DNA of 64,000 nt from Asanoa hainanensis (GTDB lineage Bacteria > Actinomycetota > Actinomycetes > Mycobacteriales > Micromonosporaceae). The stretch covers positions 340,618 through 404,617 of the forward strand of contig NZ_FZPH01000006.1 in NCBI RefSeq assembly GCF_900188485.1. The letters run 5' to 3'. The notes under the pieces are model-generated. The model was not told the origin of the DNA. It did no database searches and saw only the letters and a list, made by a program, of their open reading frames with translations. Of the stretch, positions 1 through 7,759 are shown piece after piece. Within the stretch, counting starts at the first letter, position 1. Every line of letters begins with the position of its first letter. The position numbers were made by a program, and so were the translations under genes.

Positions 1-792
1 CAGGTGGCCCTCCCACGAGATGCTGCTGACCGTGAACGTGATGACCAGGTTGATCACCAGCACGCCGATGATCGCCGACGTGTCACGGCCGAGCTTGCGC
101 AGGATGATGAAGAACGCCGCGAACAGACCGAAGATCGCGGTCGAGGCGCCCGCACCGAGGTCGTTGGGGCTGATCACGACCGAGGCAACGTTGCCGCCGA
201 TGCCGGCGATCAGATAGAGCGCGAGGAACCGCCACGGACCGAGCGCGGACTCCAGGCTGCGGCCGAGCATCCAGAGCGCCCACATGTTCGCCGCGAGATG
301 GATGATCCCGTAGTGGATGAACATCGCGGTGATCAGGCGGTAGTAGTTGCCGTCGTAGATGCCGCCGTAGACGTCACCCAAGCCGGGGAAGGCGCCGAGG
401 GCGACCTGCCCGTTGGTCAGGGCCGTCACCGGCGGGCCGACGACACCGCCGAAGGCCTGCAGCTTGCTGGCCGAGGTGAAGAGGCCGCCGCCACCGACGA
501 GTGAGCCGGTGCCGGCGATCGCCAGGCCGATCAGGGCGACCAGGACGTTCAGGCCGAGCAGGGCTTTGGTCACATAGCCGTGGCGGCCGGCGGCACTGCC
601 TCCGAAGGCGGTGCGCGCCGACCGCTGAGTCCGGCGACCTTCCGCGACGCACTCGGGGCACTGGTGCCCGACCGAGGCCTCGCGCATACAATCTGGGCAT
701 ATCGGGCGCTCGCAGCGCGTGCAACGCACCCACGTCTCCCGCGACGGGTGGCGATAGCAGACCGGCGCCGCCGTCGGGGGCGATTCACTCAT
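1..792 (-). CDS. Rhomboid family intramembrane serine protease (3' end outside window)
   Basis: Intramembrane serine protease of the rhomboid family; the substrate is unknown. The 264 visible residues open with a cytosolic zinc-binding segment (Cys/His at about 12, 15, 24, 27, 32, 35, 43, 45 and 48, B-box-like). About five hydrophobic segments follow. The rhomboid signature HxxxxHLxxN lies near residues 155-165, the catalytic Ser is in GASTAIFG near 215, and the catalytic His is in the SWEGHL segment at 263. The reading frame is open at the window edge, so the last residues are missing. The ATG start sits 7 nt after a TACCTT -10 element with no Shine-Dalgarno, consistent with leaderless mRNA. 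It lies just downstream of a cyclophilin gene on the same strand. Confidence 0.9.
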   Translation of the reverse strand, partial: MSESPPTAAPVCYRHPSRETWVRCTRCERPICPDCMREASVGHQCPECVAEGRRTQRSARTAFGGSAAGRHGYVTKALLGLNVLVALIGLAIAGTGSLVGGGGLFTSASKLQAFGGVVGPPVTALTNGQVALGAFPGLGDVYGGIYDGNYYRLITAMFIHYGIIHLAANMWALWMLGRSLESALGPWRFLALYLIAGIGGNVASVVISPNDLGAGASTAIFGLFAAFFIILRKLGRDTSAIIGVLVINLVITFTVSSISWEGHL

Positions 793-799
793 GCCAAGA

Positions 800-805
800 A
801 AGGTA
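800..805 (-). promoter_or_regulatory. Leaderless -10 element (TACCTT) of the rhomboid gene
   Basis: TACCTT on the minus strand ends 7 nt before the rhomboid ATG, in the 27-bp gap after the cyclophilin stop. No Shine-Dalgarno is present. This suggests the gene has its own promoter and does not only read through from the cyclophilin gene. Confidence 0.5.
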
Positions 806-819
806 CCTGGCTTCGGCTA

Positions 820-1350
820 TCAGCTCTCGACGCGCTGGATCTCGACCCGCTCGATCACCACGTCGTCCAGCGGCTTGTCGCCGTGGCTGGTCGGGGTGTT
901 GGCGATCGCGTCGACGACCTTGGCCGAGTCCTGGTCGGCGACCTGGCCGAAGATCGTGTGCCGGTTGTTCAGGTGCGGGGTCGGGCCCACGGTGATGAAG
1001 AACTGCGAGCCGTTGGTGCCCGGGCCGGCGTTGGCCATGGCCAGCAGGTACGGGCGGTCGAAGCGCAGCTCCGGGTGGAACTCGTCGCCGAACTCGTAGC
1101 CCGGGCCGCCGCGGCCGGTGCCGGTCGGGTCGCCCATCTGGATCATGAAGCCAGAAATCACCCGGTGCGAGATGGTGCCGTCGTAGTAGGGACCGTTCCC
1201 CTTCTGCCCGGTACGCGGGTCCACGTAGTCGCGGGTTCCCTCGGCGAGCTCCACGAAGTTGCGCACGGTCTTCGGCGCGTGGTTCGGGAACAGCTCCAGA
1301 CGGATCGGTCCGCGGTTCGTATGCAGGGTGGCGTAAAGGGTCTCAGCCAC
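820..1350 (-). CDS. Cyclophilin-type peptidyl-prolyl cis-trans isomerase
   Basis: Catalyses cis-trans isomerisation of Xaa-Pro bonds, presumably in the cytoplasm because no signal peptide is visible. The 176-residue protein is a single cyclophilin domain with the family motifs FHRVISGFMIQMGDPTGTGRG-like (here SHRVISGFMIQ and GDPTGTGRGGPGYEF), the GTNGSQFFIT block and the FGQV block. The GTG start at 1350 is chosen because GGAGGAGTACCC stands directly before it; a longer reading up to 1425 adds an unconserved tail. The length matches bacterial cytosolic PpiA/PpiB. Confidence 0.92.
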   Translation of the reverse strand: MAETLYATLHTNRGPIRLELFPNHAPKTVRNFVELAEGTRDYVDPRTGQKGNGPYYDGTISHRVISGFMIQMGDPTGTGRGGPGYEFGDEFHPELRFDRPYLLAMANAGPGTNGSQFFITVGPTPHLNNRHTIFGQVADQDSAKVVDAIANTPTSHGDKPLDDVVIERVEIQRVES

Positions 1351-1471
1351 GGGTACTCCTCCATCGTCGGTGAGTTTCAGTTCGATCCTCCCATGTGCCC
1401 GTTCCGGCAATGCGGACACGTCCAAAGGTGGAGGATGCAGGAGGAACTACGCCCAGGAAGGTGGGGGTCTG

Positions 1472-2176
1472 GTGTTTGGTATCCGGCGGAGAACTCACGC
1501 GGAGTTGGTCCGTACCGAGCTCGGCGACAGCTTCGAGCATCTCAAGGCGGCCGCGGGTCACGCTGCCGGCGGGGTGACCACGGCCGTCCGGCCGCGCGTC
1601 GACGCCGCCCGTGACTTCGTCGTTCCGTCGGCGACGCGGGCCCGCGACATGGCCGGCAGCGGCTGGGAGACGACCCGCGGCACCTGGGAGACGACGCGCT
1701 CGTCCCTGCGGCCGCTGGCGTCCAGCGCCGGCCACAGCGCGCGCGACGCGGCCAAGGCCGTCCGCCGCCCTCGGCGCAACGGCAACGGCAGGCGCTCCGA
1801 CAAGATGATCGAAGCGTCGTCCCGGAGCCGCTGGCCGATCGTGGCCGCGATCGTGATCGCCGGCGCCGCGTTCGGTGCTGCCGCGATCATGCGCAAGCGC
1901 AGGCAGCAGCAGTGGGACGAGTACGACCCGAGCCGCTCGCTGGACGCGGCCCGCTCCGGCGCCGGTGGTGGCGGTCGTGGGCACAGCCACGGCCGGCTCG
2001 GTGACGCGGCCGACGCGGCCCGCTCGTCGGTGCGCAGCGCCGCGGCGACCGCCAAGGGAGCCGCGGAAACCGCGAAGACCAAGGCCAGCCGCCTCTCGCC
2101 GTCCAGCCCGAACCCGCAGACGACCGACCCGACGGCCAGCAACGAGCACCTGAACTCGCCCAACGGCCGCAACTGA
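1472..2176 (+). CDS. Ala/Arg-rich single-span membrane protein, unknown function
   Basis: Not recognised. The 234-residue protein has a basic, Ala/Thr-rich N-terminal half with helical repeats (WETTRGTWETTRSSL), one hydrophobic segment near residues 128-146 followed by positively charged RKRRQQQ, and a Gly/Ser/Ala-rich low-complexity tail of about 80 residues. This fits a protein anchored by one helix with long disordered arms; helical repeats of this kind occur in apolipoprotein- or LEA-like stress proteins, but that link is only a guess. The GTG start at 1472 is preceded by GGAAGGTGGGGG. It is divergent from the cyclophilin gene and ends in a strong terminator shared with corA. Confidence 0.7.
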   Translation: MFGIRRRTHAELVRTELGDSFEHLKAAAGHAAGGVTTAVRPRVDAARDFVVPSATRARDMAGSGWETTRGTWETTRSSLRPLASSAGHSARDAAKAVRRPRRNGNGRRSDKMIEASSRSRWPIVAAIVIAGAAFGAAAIMRKRRQQQWDEYDPSRSLDAARSGAGGGGRGHSHGRLGDAADAARSSVRSAAATAKGAAETAKTKASRLSPSSPNPQTTDPTASNEHLNSPNGRN

Positions 2177-2190
2177 AACGATCGGTGACG

Positions 2191-2217
2191 GAAGGGCCTC
2201 CCGCTCGGAGGCCCTTC
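2191..2217. terminator. Bidirectional hairpin terminator between convergent genes
   Basis: Perfect 11-bp stem (GAAGGGCCTCC / GGAGGCCCTTC) with a 5-nt loop, followed by TTC-rich sequence. It lies between the stop of the preceding plus-strand gene at 2176 and the stop of corA at 2226, so it can serve both. Confidence 0.85.
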
Positions 2218-2225
2218 TTCCGCGG

Positions 2226-3359
2226 TCAGAGCCAGCCGGAGCGGCGGAACCAGCGGTACAGGACGATCGCCGCGAGCAGCATCAGGGTCAGCACGGCCGG
2301 ATAGCCGTACTGCCAGGTCAGCTCGGGCATGTTGTGGAAGTTCATGCCGTAGATGCCCGCGATGAAGGTCTCCACGGCGAAGATCGCGGCCCAGGACGCG
2401 ATCTTGCGCATGTCGTTGTTCTGTTCGACCGACACCTGCGCCAGGCGCGCCTGCAGGATCGAGTTGAGCAGGTCGTCATAGCCGTTGACCTGCTCGGCGA
2501 CCCGGATCAGGTGGTCCTGCACGTCGCGGAAGAAGCGCCGGATCTCCTTGGGTACGTGCCGGTTCGTCGACTCGGTGAGCTGCATGATCGGCCGCAGCAG
2601 CGGGACCACGGCCCGCTTGAACTCGACCAGCTCGCGCTTCATCTGGTAGATCCGCTGGATCCGGCCGTGCACCTGGCGCGCGAAGACCTGGTTCTCCAGG
2701 TCGTCGAGGTCGGTCTCGATCTGGTCGCTGACGTCGATGTAGAGGTCGACCACGTGGTCGGCGATCGCGTACGCGACCGACCACGGGCCCTGCGCCAGCA
2801 GCTCCTTGCGCTTCTCGAGCCCGGCGCGCACCGGCGCCAGCTTGCACGCGTCGCCGTGCCGCACCGTGATCACGAACTCGGGCCCGATGAACAGCATCAC
2901 CTGGCCGGTCTCGACGACCTCGGTGTTCTCGGTCAGCTCGGTGTGCCCGATGTAGCGGGCGGTGCGCAGCACCAACGAGTTGATCTCGCCGAACTGCTCC
3001 AGCTTGGGCCGCTGCTCGGCGGCGACCGCGTCCTCGACAGCGAGCTCATGCAGCTCGAACGTCTCCGCGATGCCCGCCATCGTGGTCAGGCTCGGCTCGT
3101 GCAGCCCGATCCAGACGAAGGCGTTGCCCACCTCTTCGCGCGCGGCGTGCAACGCGTCCTCCGGCGCCCACTCGCCCGGTTGGCGCACGCCGTCGACGTA
3201 CAGCGCGCAGTCGACGATCTTGTCGCGGCCCGTGAAACCGGGCGGCGGGACCGGTTTCGGCTCGGCGGGACCGAGCATTCGGGTCATCGCCCGGACGGGA
3301 TCACTCCACGACCTGGTCCGCGATCGGACCTGACCTGCCTTGTCGGCGTCACTCGCCAT
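2226..3359 (-). CDS. corA: CorA family magnesium/cobalt transport protein
   Basis: Pentameric inner-membrane divalent-cation channel. The 377-residue protein has the long acidic/helical cytoplasmic domain (about residues 40-290) and two C-terminal membrane helices. The diagnostic Gly-Met-Asn triplet is at about 338-340 (IYGMNFHNMPEL), followed by the last helix and a basic C-terminus. The ATG at 3359 lies 11 nt after GGAGG; a GTG at 3365 is 5 nt from the same Shine-Dalgarno and adds two residues, so it is a real alternative. The upstream leader (3366-3455) carries two inverted repeats that might regulate expression. Confidence 0.93.
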   Translation of the reverse strand: MASDADKAGQVRSRTRSWSDPVRAMTRMLGPAEPKPVPPPGFTGRDKIVDCALYVDGVRQPGEWAPEDALHAAREEVGNAFVWIGLHEPSLTTMAGIAETFELHELAVEDAVAAEQRPKLEQFGEINSLVLRTARYIGHTELTENTEVVETGQVMLFIGPEFVITVRHGDACKLAPVRAGLEKRKELLAQGPWSVAYAIADHVVDLYIDVSDQIETDLDDLENQVFARQVHGRIQRIYQMKRELVEFKRAVVPLLRPIMQLTESTNRHVPKEIRRFFRDVQDHLIRVAEQVNGYDDLLNSILQARLAQVSVEQNNDMRKIASWAAIFAVETFIAGIYGMNFHNMPELTWQYGYPAVLTLMLLAAIVLYRWFRRSGWL

Positions 3360-3365
3360 CGACAC

Positions 3366-3641
3366 GACTCCCTCCGAACCCGGCAACCCGGATGGGCCGA
3401 GGTGGAGGTTACGCCTGCGAGATGGCCGCAGGCCGTCAGGATCACGTCATGATCCGGCAGCGGCCAGACCCGAGGAGGGCGCCGGGTGGACCGGCCGCGT
3501 CGGGGGGTGGGTGCGAACGGCCCACCCGGCGCCATCGGGGGCGGGGTAGTGCTGAGGGGGTCGGTTTCGGCCAGCAGACCGACCGGTGGCTCGCATTGTG
3601 CACGGTCGACCCGGACCGGGCTGCCCCTCGATACCCGAACG
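3366..3641. other. Non-coding corA upstream region with two inverted repeats
   Basis: No convincing gene lies here. Two features stand out, both upstream of corA. One is a hairpin at 3414-3432 (CCTGCG, 7-nt loop, CGCAGG). The other is an inverted repeat at 3439-3455 (GGATCA, CGTCA, TGATCC). They could be a 5' leader structure and an operator. No M-box consensus was recognised. The remainder is G-rich sequence without a clear -10 element. Confidence 0.4.
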
Positions 3642-3673
3642 GGGCACTCTGTCGGGAACCCGACAGAGTGCCC
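3642..3673 (-). terminator. Strong hairpin terminator of the aminotransferase gene
   Basis: A perfect 15-bp inverted repeat (GGGCACTCTGTCGGG / CCCGACAGAGTGCCC) with 2 nt between the arms starts 14 bp past the stop of the minus-strand aminotransferase gene. It is the longest perfect stem of this kind noticed in the window. Confidence 0.82.
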
Positions 3674-3687
3674 TTGGCAGTCCGGTA

Positions 3688-4782
3688 CTACCCGCGGATA
3701 TCCTCGATGGCCGCCGCCAGGCGGCGCACGCCCTCGTCGATCTCGCCGACGGTCACGGCCGAGTACGCCAGCCGCAGCGCGTGCTTGCCGCCCTCGAGCA
3801 GGAAGTCGCTGCCCTTGACCACGGCCACGCCGCGCGCGGTCGCCGCCGGCAGGAGCTTGTCGACGTCGACGTCCTCGGGCAGCTCGACCCAGAGGAAGTA
3901 GCCACCCTCCGGCTCGGTGAACGAGACGCCCGGGATGTGCTCGCGCAACGCGGCGGCCAGCACCCGGACCCGCTCGGCGAGCGCGGTGCAGACGGTCTCG
4001 ATGGACCGCTCGATGTCGCCGGAGACGCAGAACTGGTAGACGATCCCCTGCGCCACCATGTTGGGCGAGATGTAGAGGTTCGTGGCCTTCTTGGCGATGT
4101 CCGCGATCAGCGGCGCCGGCCCGACCAGGTAGCCGACCCGCACGCCCGGGCAGACCGTCTTGGTGAAGCTGGACGCGTGCACGACCACGCCCGCGTCGTC
4201 CAGCGACAGCATCGACGGCAGCGCGTCGCCGCGGAACCGGATGTCGGCGTACGGGTCGTCCTCGAAGATCGTGAAGCCGTACTCGACGGCCAGCCCGATC
4301 AGCGCCTGCCGCTTCTCCAGCGAGAGCGTGACGCCGGCCGGGTTCTGGTAGTTCGGGATGATGTGGGCGAGCTTGGGGCGCACGCCCGACTCCAGCAGCT
4401 TGCGCAGCTCGTCCACGTCGATGCCGTCCGCGCCGGTGGTCACGGCGTGCACGTCGCCGCCCTGGTTGCGCAGGTTCAGCAGGGTGCGGTCGTAGGTCGG
4501 GCGCTCCACGACCACCGCGTCACCGGCGCCGACCAGGTGGTCGAACAGGAACGCGTCGGCCTGCAGCGAGCCGTTGGTGACCAGCACCTGCTCCGGCGCC
4601 ACGCCGTGCTTGTCGGCGATCCACTTGCGCAGCGGCAGGTAGCCGACGGACGTGCCGTAGGCCGTGACACCACCCGGGTCGGCGTCGAAAGCCCGGACGG
4701 CGGCGGCCTTGAGCCCCTCGACGTCGACGATGTCCAGCGAGGGAGCCCCACGGGCGAAGGAGATGAGCTGCGCAGCGGTCAT
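3688..4782 (-). CDS. PLP-dependent class I/II aminotransferase
   Basis: Fold-type I pyridoxal-phosphate aminotransferase of the 2-aminoadipate/MocR catalytic-domain group, without an N-terminal helix-turn-helix. The 364 residues show the cofactor-binding Asp in EDDPYAD (about 176), the NPAG loop at 147-150 and the Schiff-base Lys in SSFTKT at 208, with GVRVGY after it. The substrate cannot be read from sequence; aromatic or 2-aminoadipate-type amino acids are common for this group. The ATG at 4782 is preferred over an in-frame TTG two codons upstream because a TACGCT element ends 8 nt before it. A strong terminator follows the gene. Confidence 0.88.
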   Translation of the reverse strand: MTAAQLISFARGAPSLDIVDVEGLKAAAVRAFDADPGGVTAYGTSVGYLPLRKWIADKHGVAPEQVLVTNGSLQADAFLFDHLVGAGDAVVVERPTYDRTLLNLRNQGGDVHAVTTGADGIDVDELRKLLESGVRPKLAHIIPNYQNPAGVTLSLEKRQALIGLAVEYGFTIFEDDPYADIRFRGDALPSMLSLDDAGVVVHASSFTKTVCPGVRVGYLVGPAPLIADIAKKATNLYISPNMVAQGIVYQFCVSGDIERSIETVCTALAERVRVLAAALREHIPGVSFTEPEGGYFLWVELPEDVDVDKLLPAATARGVAVVKGSDFLLEGGKHALRLAYSAVTVGEIDEGVRRLAAAIEDIRG

Positions 4783-4790
4783 AAGCAAAT

Positions 4791-4796
4791 AGCGTA
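4791..4796 (-). promoter_or_regulatory. -10 element (TACGCT) close to the aminotransferase start
   Basis: TACGCT on the minus strand ends 8 nt before the ATG, in the 24-bp gap after the phosphotransferase stop. It suggests a leaderless or near-leaderless promoter for the aminotransferase gene. Confidence 0.45.
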
Positions 4797-4806
4797 GGAG
4801 GGTCCA

Positions 4807-5781
4807 CTAGGTGGGCAGCGTGCGGGCGGTCGGGAGCACCCGGTCGAGCCACCAGGCCAACTCGGTCGTGTCGGTGGTCTTCGACCAGCCCAGTTGCACG
4901 AAGGCGCCGAGCAGCGCGAGCTCGAGCTGGCGGTCCCACCAGCCGGCTGTATCGATCTTGTGGCGGTGCAGCGCCGCGCGGAAGGCCTCGATCGTGGCGT
5001 TCTTGGACTCCGGCAGGCGGCCCGCGTTGAGCGCCAGGTAGCCGGCCAGGTCGACGCAGCTGCCCGCGATGCCCGCCCAGCCCCAGCCCAGCAGGACGGT
5101 GTGCCCGGCGTCGACCGGCCGCGCGTTGCCCAGTCGCCAGTCGCCGTTGACCAGGGTGGTCGGCAGCCCGTCGAAGGCCGCCAGCAGTGGAGCCGGTTCG
5201 ACGGCCAGGGACAGGGCGACCTCGTGGGCCTCCGGCTGGTCGGCGGCGAGCGCGGCCCAACCCACCACGAGCGCGTCGGCGCCGTCGCCGGCCTCGCGGA
5301 TGCCGGTGGCCGGCGCGAGCGCGGTGTAGCGGGCGCCCGGCGGCGCCAGCCCGACCGGGTCGGTGAGGTGCCAGAACCGCTTGTGCAGGGCGGCCATGTG
5401 GTCGAGCACGGCGCGGTGGGCGTCCAGATCGAGATCATGGGGTACGGGTGCCCGCTCGTCGCGTACCAGCAACTCGGCGATCTGGGTCGCGGGATCCCAG
5501 GCCACACCCACGATCGTGTGGTCGACGCTGCGGGGCAGGCGGTCGAGCAACCCGCCCTGCCACATCCGCACCGTCCAGGGCAGGCTCCCGTCGGCGCCGT
5601 CGCCGAGCGCGCGCATCACCCAGTCCAGGGGCCGCCCGATCCGTTCGATCCGGAAGGGCTCACCGTCGATGAACAGCGGGTCGCCGGGCGGGTCGGCGGA
5701 GGCCTCCTGGCGCACGGGTCTGCCGGCCGCGACCGCCTTGATCATCTCGGTCGTCGAGCCGTGGACCGTGCGCCCCGTCAT
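4807..5781 (-). CDS. Aminoglycoside-phosphotransferase-like protein with altered catalytic residues
   Basis: The 324-residue protein has the C-lobe architecture of the APH/choline-kinase superfamily. The catalytic-loop equivalent reads VNGDWRLGN at 211-219, so the usual His of HGD is Asn, while Asp214 and Asn219 are kept. The second metal-binding Asp, normally in a DWE or DFE-like motif, is replaced: the segment reads LLGWGWAG with Gly at 232. The downstream D-L-A motif (VDLAGYL) is intact. It may be a pseudokinase or a binding protein rather than a phosphotransferase. CAGACT six nt before the ATG could be a weak -10. It lies between the CBS and aminotransferase genes on the same strand. Confidence 0.75.
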   Translation of the reverse strand: MTGRTVHGSTTEMIKAVAAGRPVRQEASADPPGDPLFIDGEPFRIERIGRPLDWVMRALGDGADGSLPWTVRMWQGGLLDRLPRSVDHTIVGVAWDPATQIAELLVRDERAPVPHDLDLDAHRAVLDHMAALHKRFWHLTDPVGLAPPGARYTALAPATGIREAGDGADALVVGWAALAADQPEAHEVALSLAVEPAPLLAAFDGLPTTLVNGDWRLGNARPVDAGHTVLLGWGWAGIAGSCVDLAGYLALNAGRLPESKNATIEAFRAALHRHKIDTAGWWDRQLELALLGAFVQLGWSKTTDTTELAWWLDRVLPTARTLPT

Positions 5782-5805
5782 GCCCCCAGTCTGCCCCCGA
5801 ACTGG

Positions 5806-6192
5806 CTAGACCCGCTCGTGGTCGGCCGCCCAGACCCGCATGATGTCGCGGACCGAGACCACCCCGACCACCTCGGTGCCCTCGAGCACCACCAGGTGTC
5901 GGAAGCCGCCGCGGGACATCGCCAGCGCCGCGTCCTCGAGCGTCCAATCAGGACCGGCGTAGACCACGTCCCAGGTGATGTGGTCGCCGACCGTTTCCGT
6001 GTCGGGGTCCAGGTTTCCACCAATGGCGTACAGCACATCGCGTTCGGTCATGATGCCGATGCCCTGGGCGTCGGGATCGATGACGACGGCGGACCCGACC
6101 CGGCGGGTGGCCATCATGCTGGCGGCCTGCCGGAGCGTGTGTTCGGGACCCACCAACAGAACCTGTTTGGACATGGCATCACGAACCTGCAT
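5806..6192 (-). CDS. Tandem CBS domain protein
   Basis: A 128-residue protein made of one CBS pair (about residues 7-60 and 72-126), the module that binds adenosine-type ligands. The usual signatures are visible: GIMTERDVL closing the first CBS and GVVSVRDIMR closing the second. With no fused enzyme or membrane domain it probably works as a stand-alone ligand sensor for a partner not identifiable here. AAGGGGGATGTGTC before the ATG provides a good ribosome-binding site. The next gene on the same strand is 24 bp away. Confidence 0.9.
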   Translation of the reverse strand: MQVRDAMSKQVLLVGPEHTLRQAASMMATRRVGSAVVIDPDAQGIGIMTERDVLYAIGGNLDPDTETVGDHITWDVVYAGPDWTLEDAALAMSRGGFRHLVVLEGTEVVGVVSVRDIMRVWAADHERV

Positions 6193-6264
6193 GACACATC
6201 CCCCTTGAAGGCCACCGTACGGACATAGTGGTCCTGCCGGGACAGAACTACAAGACTTGCGCGT

Positions 6265-7104
6265 TCAACCAGCCTGTCGTACGACCGGCAGGACTTCCGC
6301 ACCCAGCCACGCGACCCGCTCGTCCCGGTCGGCACCGGCGACCCGGAAGTTGAATGCCGAGAAACCCAGTCGCAGGTAACCCAGGAGTGTCTCCACCACC
6401 TCGTCCGTGCCACCGGGTGGCACGTCCAGGTGATAACCACAGGTGATCTCCTCGATGGAGCGTCCGGCCCGGTCGGCGGCCCGCGCGATCCGGTGGCGCA
6501 GCGCCGGAATGGTCTCGGGCGGGGCGTGGCCGAGCGACGGGATCCAGCCGTCGGCCAGCCGGCCGGTGACCGCGAGCGCGCGCGGCCCGAAGGTGCCGAC
6601 CCAGATCGGGATCGGCCGCTCCGGGCGGGGAGCGATGGTCGCCGCGTCGGTGCGGTGGATCCGCCCGGCGAACGTGAACGACGGCCGGGTCCACAACCCA
6701 CGGATCACCTGAATGGCCTCGTCGAGCCCGTCGACCTTGTCGCGCGGCGACGGCACGCCGAGGCCGAACGCGCGGAACTCGTCGTCGGAATAGCCGCCGC
6801 CCAGGCCGAGCAGCAGCCGCCCGCCGGAAAGCCGGTCCAGCGTCTCGGCCATCTTGGCCACCATCGCCGGGTTGCGGTAGGGCATGCCGAGCACCCGTGG
6901 GAGCACCCGCAGCCGGGACGTGGCGGCCAGCATCCAGGTCAGCATCGTCCAGTTCTCGTAGCTCGGGTCCGTGCCGCAGGGGTGGTCGGACGCCGAGACG
7001 AAGTCGAACCCGGCGGCCTCGGCGGCGCGGGCGGCCGCCACCGGATCGACGTGCGGCTCGCCGCCGACCGTGGTGGCCGGGACGTCCAGCCCAAAGTGGA
7101 TCAT
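6265..7104 (-). CDS. LLM-class (luciferase-like) F420-type oxidoreductase
   Basis: A TIM-barrel oxidoreductase of the bacterial luciferase-like superfamily, 279 residues, most similar in layout to the F420-dependent actinobacterial enzymes. Visible family blocks include SASDHPCG near residue 40, RLLLGLGGGYS-like near 110 (LSGGRLLLGLGGGY), and RPIPIWVGTFGPRAL near 180. The substrate is unknown. AAGGAGAACCGGC precedes the ATG, and its ATGA start overlaps the stop of the YczE-like gene, so the two are probably translationally coupled and under the same MarR operator. Confidence 0.87.
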   Translation of the reverse strand: MIHFGLDVPATTVGGEPHVDPVAAARAAEAAGFDFVSASDHPCGTDPSYENWTMLTWMLAATSRLRVLPRVLGMPYRNPAMVAKMAETLDRLSGGRLLLGLGGGYSDDEFRAFGLGVPSPRDKVDGLDEAIQVIRGLWTRPSFTFAGRIHRTDAATIAPRPERPIPIWVGTFGPRALAVTGRLADGWIPSLGHAPPETIPALRHRIARAADRAGRSIEEITCGYHLDVPPGGTDEVVETLLGYLRLGFSAFNFRVAGADRDERVAWLGAEVLPVVRQAG

Positions 7105-7700
7105 GCCGGTTCTCCTTCCGCCGCGGTGCGCGGCGCGATGGTCAGCCTCGGCAGGAAGACCCCGACGAGCGGACCGATGGCCAGGGCGTACGCGATGGTG
7201 CCGACACCGACCGAGCCGCCCAGCAGGAAGCCGATCGCCAGCACGGTGAGCTCGATGCCGGTGCGCACCAGCCGGATCGAGTGGCCGCGGGCGGCGAGGC
7301 CGGTCATCAGCCCGTCGCGCGGGCCGGGGCCGAGCCCGGCGCCGACGTAGAGGCCGGTCGCGACCGCGTTGGCGAGGATGCCGGCGACCAGCAGCGCGAT
7401 CCGCGGTGCGAGGGCGTCGAGGTCGGGCAGCAGCCACAGCGTGCCGTCGGTGACCAGCCCGACCACGACGACGTTGGCGACGGTGCCGATCCCGGGCCGC
7501 TGTCGCAGCGGGATCCACAGCAGCAGCACGACCACGGCGGTGAGGTTGACGACCAGCCCGATGGACAGCCCGATCCGGTCGGCGACGCCCTGGTGGAAGA
7601 CGTCCCACGGGCCGAGGCCGAGGTCGGCCCGCACCATCAGACCGAGGCTGACCCCGAAGAGCACCAGGCCGGTGAAGAGCCGGAGCAGTCTGCTTGACAT
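7101..7700 (-). CDS. YczE/YitT-like integral membrane protein
   Basis: A 199-residue protein with about five or six hydrophobic segments and the DLGLGPWDVFHQG block of the YczE/YyaS membrane family. Its transported substrate is unknown. The ATG lies in the centre of the palindrome TTGACATGTCAA, and a TACGCT -10 ends 7 nt before it, so the mRNA is probably leaderless and the start codon is covered when the operator is occupied. It overlaps the oxidoreductase gene by 4 nt and is divergent from the MarR gene. The arrangement suggests a small efflux or detoxification operon repressed by MarR. Confidence 0.85.
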   Translation of the reverse strand: MSSRLLRLFTGLVLFGVSLGLMVRADLGLGPWDVFHQGVADRIGLSIGLVVNLTAVVVLLLWIPLRQRPGIGTVANVVVVGLVTDGTLWLLPDLDALAPRIALLVAGILANAVATGLYVGAGLGPGPRDGLMTGLAARGHSIRLVRTGIELTVLAIGFLLGGSVGVGTIAYALAIGPLVGVFLPRLTIAPRTAAEGEPA

Positions 7701-7745
7701 GTCAAACAGCGTAGGCGCGCCCTGTTTGACATGTCAAGCAGACTG
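7686..7745. promoter_or_regulatory. Perfect 24-bp inverted repeat, operator of a divergent MarR system
   Basis: The arms 7686-7709 and 7722-7745 are perfect inverted copies separated by 12 bp. Each arm contains the 12-bp palindrome TTGACATGTCAA (7694-7705 and 7726-7737), so there are two identical operator sites. They cover the -35 boxes of both divergent promoters and the start codon of the YczE-like gene. The MarR protein encoded at 7760 is the likely binder. Confidence 0.88.
7708..7737 (-). promoter_or_regulatory. Leaderless promoter of the YczE-oxidoreductase operon
   Basis: Minus-strand TTGACA at 7737-7732, an 18-nt spacer and TACGCT at 7713-7708, ending 7 nt before the ATG at 7700. The -35 lies inside the right operator palindrome. 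Confidence 0.7.
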
Positions 7746-7753
7746 TCTACCCT
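7726..7753 (+). promoter_or_regulatory. Leaderless promoter of the MarR gene
   Basis: TTGACA at 7726-7731, a 16-nt spacer and TACCCT at 7748-7753, ending 6 nt before the ATG at 7760. The -35 is inside the right palindrome, consistent with autorepression. Confidence 0.72.
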
Positions 7754-7759
7754 GGTGGC

